NCBI GenBank assembly: GCA_903832105.1
Contig: CAILAO010000290.1
Span: 1 to 20,073 of the forward strand
DNA: 20,073 nucleotides
Origin: an uncultured Pseudomonadota bacterium
GTDB taxonomy: Bacteria > Bdellovibrionota_B > Oligoflexia > Oligoflexales > CAILAO01
Direction: 5' to 3'
Positions 14,065 through 20,073 of this stretch are shown here, in pieces; position 1 is the stretch's first letter; every line of letters begins with the position of its first letter. The notes below the pieces were generated by a model. That model was not told where the DNA came from, did no database searches, and saw only the letters and a program-made list of their open reading frames with translations. The position numbers were made by a program, and so were the translations under genes.

Positions 14065-16821
14065 CTAAAACTCAAACACATAGCTTAACTGCGAAAAATA
14101 TCTGGCGTATGAGTTTTGCCCTCGAGAGGAATTCGTCAGCTCATATTGACCTTGCAGGACTTGGTAGAGTGCGGGCATGAACTGCCACTTCCATGATAGG
14201 TCGAGTCCGAATCCTGTGTCTTTTCTCCCGTCAGAGGCTGAGGGAAAAGTTTTGCTTACATAAAAAAGACTGCTATCGAGTGAAGTTCGGAGCAGAATTT
14301 GCCAAAGAAAAGATCCTGTGAACTTCAAGTATGTAAAGTCGTCACCATGGACGTCTTCGCGGCGGTATTTTAGCTGTCCTCGTTCTAACAGGAGCTTGCT
14401 GGTCGTCTTCTTAAAGAACCAGTTTGTCTCATAGGGCACTACGGACAGTCCGTAGACCTGGTCACGATTGGTGCGAGAAGATGGCATTGAAACTTCATGA
14501 GTTGTAGGATCAAAGGGGAGCCCCTGGTCGGGAACAGGGTCGAAATTTTGCATGTCGGTCAACTGTATTGCTGGTTTCAATGGTAGCCTTGGTGAGGCTG
14601 CTTCGAGTTCGATGCCGATGAAGTCTTTCCCTGAGGCGGAACCGATCCATACCATACCGAAAAATGGCTTTGTCCTGAGTTTGATCCAAGGAGACGAGTT
14701 TACTGATTTGATATTCTTTTCATCTGAGAAGAGCGTCTTTAGATCTTCCCGATCAGGATCGTCATTTGACTCAGTTGGTTCAGTCGCTGGTTTGGGTTGA
14801 CCAAAGGTGAGGGAAAAGTCGAATCCAGAAGAAAACATCGAAACGCCGGCCTTTTTTAAAGCGGGTTTAAAATATCCGATACGAGACACTTCAAAAAGCA
14901 AACTAAAATCAGCACTTGGATCTTGAAAAGGCTCGATCTTAACACGTCCTTTAAATGCGTTACCAGTGCCACCTCGGTGACGAATTTCTATGGGTGGTTC
15001 TTCGCCCTCCGGAATGCGAAAAATATTTGAATCGTATAAGACCCCAAGTTCCCCGGATAAAGTTGCCAACTTTTTCCGATTGTAACTATTAATAAAGCGT
15101 TTGGCAGCTTTTGCCATGGAGCGGTCCATATTCTTTGTATTGTTCTTATTTTGAAGCGTAGCGCTATTTTCAGGGGAGGCGTTGAGTGAGTTCCACTTTG
15201 TATCCCAGAGCGAATAGCTAAAATTCTGCTCGGCCCAAAAGTGTCTGTTTTGAGCCGCATAGGAAACGGCCGTGACATAGTGAAGCCATTGACCCTGATC
15301 AAAGTCACGTTTTCTTGCCTGATCAAACCAAGTGATGGCTTCATCCCAGGTTTTGCTTTCGGCATACATGAGTCCGGTAAAAAAATAAGGCTCCGGGGCA
15401 TCGGGGTTAAGTCTTCTCGCCTGATCAAAACACTCTCTTGCTTCTTTAAATAAAAAGACGCCGTAGTAAGCAAGGCCTAACTCGTAAGCGACGTTGTACG
15501 CGCCTTGGCTTTTGGCGTTCTTCTTGGTTGACTTAGTCGCTTTTTGGGTCATTAAAAACCTGTAAGGAAGAAGAACCTCGATCGCTGAGAAAAAATCTTT
15601 TTTTGCGATTAGTTGACGCGCAGAAGTGAGAGCCTCTTTTACCGAAGCCCCTTTTGCTCGGGAAAGAAAATATTCTGGCGTTGTGAGGTGTATGACGCTG
15701 GAGGCGAGAGATTCGTCGGGAATGACGAATAGGGGATCTTCCGGGTTGTTAAAGTATTGGGGCATAAGCATGTGCAGAGGTTGATTAAGTTCGCTCAGTG
15801 CGTGAAATTCTTCGCTCGATACATCGGCCTCGTCGGTTAAGGCCTCAGGTTTTTTTTCTTCTGATTCCTTGATCGAAATAGCGACTCTTACTGGTAGCGT
15901 GACGGAACGTGACTTAGACGTTTTGGTTTCGCTAAAAACAAGATTCGCAGTTCCTCTCAAGACGATCACTTGAATCTCTTGCGGTGTAATATCTTCTTGA
16001 TTTTCGTTTTCTTGTGAAGTTTTCACGATCGTGACGATTAGGTCGCTATGGACTCCAGGTTTAAGCGTCAGGGTGTCATTAAGTTTGATGATCCAAGCTG
16101 GTTCTGAGTCATCTAAAATTCTGGAACGCAAGGTTCCATGGTCAATTCTGATAGATCTGACATTTTCTTTTTGATTTTCTTCCACCTCTTCATCTATAAG
16201 TATTGCGCTCGATGGGAGAACATAGTGGTCTTCTTGCTTGGGACGACCGAAGTGAAGTGTGCTTGCGGGATGTGTTGATAGAGTTCCCGACCAGGTTAAG
16301 GGACTCCGTTCAGGGCCGACGGAAACCGCTTGGTTCTTTCTTCGCCAGTAGCCAATATCGGTGAGACTTGAGACAAAAAAGTCTTCGCTCCAAAAGGGCT
16401 CACCAACCGACTGAGGATCTGCCGAAAGGATCTTTGGAATGACAGCGCTTGGTTTACTGAACGCGATTTTTTCTTTTACTTTGATATTAAATACCAGTGT
16501 CTTGGAACCGTTCTCATTCGCAATGTTCAGCGTGAGTTTATGCCGACCGACAGCCCAGGTGATCGTGTCAAAAAGGCACTCAGCTTTAGAACAAATGTTT
16601 TCGTGAAAAAGATTCCACGTGTATTGAAGGTCCCCTCCCACGGCGTCGACGCTGAGCTGCAGGGTATCGCCCCTTACAAGTTCGGTGTCGAGTTCGCTAT
16701 ATTTCTGGATAACAGGCAGTTCTCTTGACGGTTTGTCTTTTGGAGTGCCTCGAACCTCAAAGGCCCACAGCATTAACGTCAACAAAGCAAAGTGGAGTAA
16801 GTTAGGCATAAGATTGGACAT
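14065..16821 (-). CDS. Envelope protein: Ig-like, FecR-like, TPR and predicted beta-barrel
   Basis: A 918-residue exported protein of composite architecture. After a signal peptide (about 1-26), residues 45-116 look like an Ig/PKD-type domain (LQYTWNLF, GRHKLTLNIANENG). Residues about 200-295 resemble a FecR-type domain (DHGTLRSRIL, IIKLNDTLTLKPG, IQVIVLRGTANLVF). A charged linker leads to tetratricopeptide-like helices (about 395-530, with YELGLAYYGVFLFKEARECF and PEPYFFTGLMYAESKTWDEAITWF). From about 580 the sequence is rich in alternating hydrophobic strands and ends in SYVFEF, the terminal Phe expected of an outer-membrane barrel. The start is uncertain: ATG 16821 places the signal peptide well, TTG 16827 is possible, and ATG 16872 overlaps coaD. 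It follows coaD by eight bases. The function is unknown; secretion or surface-assembly support is a guess. Confidence 0.72.
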   Translation of the reverse strand: MSNLMPNLLHFALLTLMLWAFEVRGTPKDKPSRELPVIQKYSELDTELVRGDTLQLSVDAVGGDLQYTWNLFHENICSKAECLFDTITWAVGRHKLTLNIANENGSKTLVFNIKVKEKIAFSKPSAVIPKILSADPQSVGEPFWSEDFFVSSLTDIGYWRRKNQAVSVGPERSPLTWSGTLSTHPASTLHFGRPKQEDHYVLPSSAILIDEEVEENQKENVRSIRIDHGTLRSRILDDSEPAWIIKLNDTLTLKPGVHSDLIVTIVKTSQENENQEDITPQEIQVIVLRGTANLVFSETKTSKSRSVTLPVRVAISIKESEEKKPEALTDEADVSSEEFHALSELNQPLHMLMPQYFNNPEDPLFVIPDESLASSVIHLTTPEYFLSRAKGASVKEALTSARQLIAKKDFFSAIEVLLPYRFLMTQKATKSTKKNAKSQGAYNVAYELGLAYYGVFLFKEARECFDQARRLNPDAPEPYFFTGLMYAESKTWDEAITWFDQARKRDFDQGQWLHYVTAVSYAAQNRHFWAEQNFSYSLWDTKWNSLNASPENSATLQNKNNTKNMDRSMAKAAKRFINSYNRKKLATLSGELGVLYDSNIFRIPEGEEPPIEIRHRGGTGNAFKGRVKIEPFQDPSADFSLLFEVSRIGYFKPALKKAGVSMFSSGFDFSLTFGQPKPATEPTESNDDPDREDLKTLFSDEKNIKSVNSSPWIKLRTKPFFGMVWIGSASGKDFIGIELEAASPRLPLKPAIQLTDMQNFDPVPDQGLPFDPTTHEVSMPSSRTNRDQVYGLSVVPYETNWFFKKTTSKLLLERGQLKYRREDVHGDDFTYLKFTGSFLWQILLRTSLDSSLFYVSKTFPSASDGRKDTGFGLDLSWKWQFMPALYQVLQGQYELTNSSRGQNSYARYFSQLSYVFEF

Positions 16822-16829
16822 ACTCAATG

Positions 16830-17345
16830 CTATGGCCTTGCAAATTTTTCTTTGAGACGTGTTAGAACGCATTGAGGAACAAGCGAACTGACATCTCTCC
16901 CGTACGACGCGACTTCTTTGACGAGAGATGATGAAATATGGCTGAACTCCTTAGCTCCCTGCATGAAAAGAACCTCAACGGCAGGAGCCAGGGCGCGGTT
17001 CATGAGGGCCATCTGCATCTCGAATGGAAAGTCGACTTCTGACCGGAGCCCTCGAATGAGCACTTGGGCTCTTTCTTTTAGCGCATAGTCAACTGCAAGC
17101 CCCGAAAACGATGCAATTCTAATGGCCGGATTATCAATTTCAGCGCAAGCCGTCTTGACTAAGGCCATGCGCTCCTCAAAGGTGAAAAGTGGCGGTTTTG
17201 ACGGGTTTTGACCGATGCCAATGATAACTTCATCAAAAAGCACTGCCAACCTGCGAATAAGATCAAGATGGCCAAAAGTGATCGGATCAAAACTTCCTGG
17301 GTATAGCACCTTCTTTTTAGCCGATTCGTTAGTGTTGGGTGTCAT
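16830..17345 (-). CDS. coaD: Phosphopantetheine adenylyltransferase
   Basis: CoaD transfers AMP from ATP to 4'-phosphopantetheine, giving dephospho-CoA, the penultimate step of coenzyme A synthesis. The 171 residues are slightly longer than usual because of a basic, Asn-rich N-terminal extension of about 12. The nucleotidyltransferase motif is YPGSFDPITFGHLDLI, with T-x-G-H at 23-26. RGLRSEVDFPFEMQMALMNR and EFSHISSSLVKEVASYG follow, all diagnostic of bacterial CoaD. ATG 17345 is chosen because AAGGAG stands seven bases upstream. A longer in-frame start at 17372 would overlap the end of rsmD and add nine non-homologous residues. rsmD ends 11 bases upstream on the same strand, a common pairing in bacteria. 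Confidence 0.96.
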   Translation of the reverse strand: MTPNTNESAKKKVLYPGSFDPITFGHLDLIRRLAVLFDEVIIGIGQNPSKPPLFTFEERMALVKTACAEIDNPAIRIASFSGLAVDYALKERAQVLIRGLRSEVDFPFEMQMALMNRALAPAVEVLFMQGAKEFSHISSSLVKEVASYGRDVSSLVPQCVLTRLKEKFARP

Positions 17346-17356
17346 AACGATGCTCC

Positions 17357-17944
17357 TTAACCCTTGTTCCAAAGAGTCAGTTTTGTTTCTCCGTAGCTTC
17401 TCTCTTTAAAGAGCCGCCAGCCGCTTTGCGTGAGGGAGTCAAATTGAGGAGAAACATCTTTCATAAGCCCCGTCTCGATCGCGAGCGTAGCATCGATTGA
17501 GGTCACTTTCAATAATTCTGGACCCAAAATGGGGAGCCAGGCATTAATGTCTCGATACGGCGGATCTGCCCACACGAGATCGAATGGAGCCCATGAAGCG
17601 AGACCAGCCCAGATTTTTCGAACATCAGCCGGGAGGATTTCAAGGGGTGTTATAATTTCGTTGATCTTGATTGCCCGTTCTTTGATGCCATCCACATTTT
17701 TTCGGAGGAGGCGAATGGCTTCGCGGTCAGATTCCACGAAAACACAACCAGAAGCCCCGCGGCTCAAGGCTTCAATGCCGACCGCGCCCGATCCGGCGAA
17801 TAAGTCGAGAAGCCGTGCCCCATTGAGTTCTCCTTGCAACATATTTAAAGCGGCCGAGCGGACTTTGGATGACGTGGGTCTCACCTTAAGTCCTGGAGGT
17901 GACAAAAGTTTTGCTCCTTTAAAGCGTCCTGATGTGATATTCAT
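17357..17944 (-). CDS. rsmD: 16S rRNA (guanine(966)-N2)-methyltransferase
   Basis: RsmD methylates N2 of G966 in 16S rRNA during 30S subunit assembly, using S-adenosylmethionine. The 195 residues match the family length. The N-terminal segment ITSGRFKGAKL and RPTSSKVRSAALNML are typical. SAM-binding motif I is LLDLFAGSGAVGIEALSRGA, FVESDREA follows, and the catalytic motif is ADPPY (an [DN]PPY type for N-methyltransferases). The C-terminal SYGETKLTLW is also usual. GGTAGG lies close upstream of the ATG. It is the first gene of the rsmD-coaD-envelope protein run and diverges from speA across about 130 bases. Confidence 0.95.
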   Translation of the reverse strand: MNITSGRFKGAKLLSPPGLKVRPTSSKVRSAALNMLQGELNGARLLDLFAGSGAVGIEALSRGASGCVFVESDREAIRLLRKNVDGIKERAIKINEIITPLEILPADVRKIWAGLASWAPFDLVWADPPYRDINAWLPILGPELLKVTSIDATLAIETGLMKDVSPQFDSLTQSGWRLFKERSYGETKLTLWNKG

Positions 17945-17989
17945 AACTACCTACCGCTGACCTCGTGGGGAACGGACATCATTTTTTTC

Positions 17990-18017
17990 TTGTAATTTTT
18001 CACCGTTGTCTTACTTT
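17990..18017 (+). promoter_or_regulatory. Weak candidate promoter for speA
   Basis: TTGTAA (17990-17995) and TACTTT (18012-18017) are 16 bases apart in the divergent rsmD/speA region. The -10 hexamer is the same as that proposed for the two-component pair, but both are poor matches to consensus. T-rich DNA makes chance matches likely. Confidence 0.22.
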
Positions 18018-18073
18018 GAAAGACCCGGTTTAACATTTTGAGACTTATTGACCAAAAAGGACCCTCATCAGCA

Positions 18074-19987
18074 ATGAACATACGACAAATTCAGGAAGCG
18101 CGCGAGCTTTTTGGCATCGACGAGTGGGGCGCTGGATATTTCGGAATAAATGACGAGGGAAACATTGTTTGTTACCCAACCGGTGAAGAACATTTAAGCG
18201 TCGACCTTATGGAGGCCGTGGCGGAATGTAAAGAAAAAGGGCTTAAGCTTCCCCTGATTGTGCGTTTTCCTCAAGTTATTGAGGGTCAACTTGAGAGGAT
18301 GCATACGGCGTTCAGTACTGCAATTGCAGAGTATCATTACAAGGGACGACACTTTGGGGTGTTCCCCTATAAGGTCAATCAAAGACGCGAATTTATCGAG
18401 AACGTCGTGTCATCGGGACAGTCGATGGACTACGGTCTTGAGGCCGGGTCGAAAGCGGAATTATTAGCCGCTCTAAGCTATTCTCTTTCCGATGATGCCC
18501 TGCTCATAGGTAATGGCTTTAAGGATGCGGAGTTTATTGAACTCGGTTTCCACGGTGCCGCGATCGGGAAGAACGTCATCCTCGTGGTGGAAGGTCCTGA
18601 AGAACTCGAGATGATTATTCAACAAGCCCAAAAACATCCCGTGTGCCCAGAACTTGGCCTTCGGATCCGGCTCTACAGCCGTGGTTCTGGCAAGTGGGAA
18701 AAATCATCAGGCGAAACGTCGAAATTCGGCTTAACAACGATTGAAGTCCTGCGTTCACTCAAACTTCTTGAAGAGCACAATCTTCAAGAGAAACTTTCGC
18801 TTCTTCATATTCATATTGGTTCGCAGGTTACGGAAATCAAACGTTTTAAAAACGCGATGAAAGAAATCTCCCGCGTTTACGCGAAGATCTGGAAAATGGG
18901 CTATAAACCGCGCTACCTCGATATTGGAGGTGGAGTGGGCGTTGATTACGACGGCAGCAAGACATCGTTTTCTGCAAGTGCCAACTATTCGCTTCAAGAA
19001 TTTGCCAACGACGCTGTCTACGTCATCGGGGAAGTCTGTGCGAACGAAAACGTACCGTGCCCGCATCTGATTACAGAAAGTGGCCGCATCATTGCGGCGT
19101 ACCATTCTGTGGTCATCACCGATATTCGTGAGGTCCAGGGAGAAGAAACGATTACATCGGTGGAAGAGGTCGGTATCGAACCGGATATTTCAAGTTCTCA
19201 CAAAGGCATTAACGAGCTGAAATATATTTTGGATAACATCAATCGCAAAAACTTTGTCGAGTATTATCACGATGCCCTTGAATATCACGACGAGCTTTTC
19301 ACGCTCTTTAACCTGGGTTACCTGCAGTTGGAAGATCGTGCCCTCGTCGAGGATTTGTTCCACAAGATTTGCCGCAGAGCTTTGTTTTATTCGACGTTTC
19401 ATAGGCATCAGCTTGAAGAGTTCGAGGAACTGCAGAAGTTGATGTATAGTAAATATCTCGCGAATTTCTCAATCTTCCAATCAATTCCGGACGCTTGGGC
19501 TATTGATCAGCTCTTTCCGGTGATGCCCCTTTCAAGGCACGAAGAAAAACCCACACACAAGGCGACGATTGTTGATATCACATGCGATTCCGACGGTTGT
19601 CTTGAACGCTTTATCGATCGACATGATGTTAAATCGGCCATCGATCTACATCCGAGGACGAACGATCCCTATTATATTGGTTTTTTCCTCGTGGGTGCTT
19701 ATCAAGAGAGTCTCGCTAACGAGCATAATTTGTTTGGAGCGATTAATAGCGCTGAGATTCATATTAAAGATAATGGATCTTGGGAGATTACCAAGACGAC
19801 GTCAGGGGAATTAATCCAAGATCTCCTGCAGTACCGGAATTACGATGTTCGAGATTTATTCGAGAGCTACCAGAATCAAATTAAGAAAAGTGAGAGTCAG
19901 GGTCTTGTTAAGAGGGGAGCAGGAGCCAAGATATTAAAACGGCTCAAGGAACTTATGAAAGTGTATCCCTACCTTCTAGAAAATTGA
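18074..19987 (+). CDS. speA: Biosynthetic arginine decarboxylase
   Basis: SpeA decarboxylates L-arginine to agmatine, the entry to putrescine and spermidine, using pyridoxal phosphate. The 637 residues fit the large (about 630-660) biosynthetic class rather than the acid-inducible one. The N-terminus is typical (EWGAGYFGINDEGNIVCYP). The PLP-binding lysine is Lys100 in VFPYKVNQ. Other family motifs are MDYGLEAGSKAEL, HIHIGSQ, YLDIGGGVGVDYDGS, ESGRII, and DITCDSDGC near the C-terminus, where the Cys completes the active site across the dimer. The ATG at 18074 gives the usual N-terminus; an in-frame TTG at 18038 would add 12 residues. An AAGGA about 12 bases upstream is a rather distant ribosome site, so the start is not certain. 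No agmatinase or agmatine deiminase gene is in the window. Confidence 0.96.
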   Translation: MNIRQIQEARELFGIDEWGAGYFGINDEGNIVCYPTGEEHLSVDLMEAVAECKEKGLKLPLIVRFPQVIEGQLERMHTAFSTAIAEYHYKGRHFGVFPYKVNQRREFIENVVSSGQSMDYGLEAGSKAELLAALSYSLSDDALLIGNGFKDAEFIELGFHGAAIGKNVILVVEGPEELEMIIQQAQKHPVCPELGLRIRLYSRGSGKWEKSSGETSKFGLTTIEVLRSLKLLEEHNLQEKLSLLHIHIGSQVTEIKRFKNAMKEISRVYAKIWKMGYKPRYLDIGGGVGVDYDGSKTSFSASANYSLQEFANDAVYVIGEVCANENVPCPHLITESGRIIAAYHSVVITDIREVQGEETITSVEEVGIEPDISSSHKGINELKYILDNINRKNFVEYYHDALEYHDELFTLFNLGYLQLEDRALVEDLFHKICRRALFYSTFHRHQLEEFEELQKLMYSKYLANFSIFQSIPDAWAIDQLFPVMPLSRHEEKPTHKATIVDITCDSDGCLERFIDRHDVKSAIDLHPRTNDPYYIGFFLVGAYQESLANEHNLFGAINSAEIHIKDNGSWEITKTTSGELIQDLLQYRNYDVRDLFESYQNQIKKSESQGLVKRGAGAKILKRLKELMKVYPYLLEN

Positions 19988-20035
19988 TTGACACCAAAAA
20001 AAAGTTTTTTTTTCTAAAAAAAACAAATATCTAAC

Positions 20036-20070
20036 GGGTCTTCCTGCGAAGACTCCGGAGATCTTTTTTT
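20036..20070 (+). terminator. Probable intrinsic terminator of speA
   Basis: GGGTCTTC (20036-20043) pairs with GAAGACTC (20048-20055) over eight base pairs including one G-T, with a CTGC tetraloop. Seven T follow from 20064. The spacer of eight bases between stem and T-run is longer than ideal. A-tract and T-tract DNA between 19996 and 20024 precedes it. The position after the speA stop supports termination. Confidence 0.55.
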
Positions 20071-20073
20071 CTT

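Noticed and set aside
14988..15473. Minus-strand 161-residue frame inside the envelope protein gene
   Set aside because: It is a shifted frame over the TPR region; the main frame continues through with clear domain signals, so no frameshift is implied.
19996..20012. A-tract followed by a T-tract as a terminator stem
   Set aside because: The A8-G-T9 pairing leaves almost no loop and has no GC content; the GC-containing hairpin at 20036 is better.
1..20073. CRISPR array, transposon ends, tRNA or rRNA genes
   Set aside because: I saw no regularly spaced repeats, transposase motifs, or tRNA/rRNA signature anywhere on either strand.

Overview
The window looks like ordinary chromosomal DNA from a Gram-negative bacterium of moderate GC content. 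Genes are densely packed on both strands and several appear to start with TTG. The outer-membrane-type proteins, the efp-accB-accC-proC and rsmD-coaD arrangements, and the many lineage-specific orphan genes fit a predatory or free-living deltaproteobacterial-type lineage such as Bdellovibrionota/Oligoflexia. That assignment is inference from gene style, not from a marker gene. I see no insertion sequence, prophage, CRISPR array, rRNA or tRNA, and no stretch over 300 bases lacks a gene.

Layout. Positions 84-3115 (+) hold an unrecognised soluble protein, a STAS-like protein with an acidic tail, an Arg-rich protein ending in an R3H nucleic-acid-binding domain, and a YdfG-type short-chain dehydrogenase whose start overlaps the R3H stop. 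Positions 3235-4233 (+) hold a tiny conserved membrane protein and a secreted orphan. Positions 4256-7595 (-) form a compact run efp > accB > accC > proC: translation factor EF-P, two subunits of acetyl-CoA carboxylase, and the last enzyme of proline synthesis. Positions 7746-9910 hold a divergent pair sharing a 74-base intergenic region: a secreted NlpC/P60-type hydrolase with two CxxCxxC motifs (-), and a fusion of a VTT/TVP38-type membrane domain with an alpha/beta hydrolase (+).

Positions 10151-13263 (+) encode a two-component pair, a REC-LuxR response regulator followed by a cytosolic PAS-PAS-GAF-PAS-HisKA_2 histidine kinase. Next is a short RsmI-like SAM methylase (13367-14056, +). Positions 14065-17944 (-) form the run rsmD > coaD > a 918-residue envelope protein with Ig-like, FecR-like, TPR and predicted beta-barrel parts. 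The window ends with speA, biosynthetic arginine decarboxylase (+), and its probable terminator.

Most of the window is housekeeping metabolism and translation (EF-P, fatty-acid initiation, proline, CoA, 16S rRNA methylation, polyamines). The parts that look least described are the VTT-hydrolase fusion with its divergent Cys-rich NlpC/P60 neighbour, the STAS/R3H/SDR group, the composite FecR-TPR-barrel protein, and the shortened, motif-poor RsmI homologue. No single feature proves a new system; the envelope pair at 7746-9910 is the best candidate for a new functional module.
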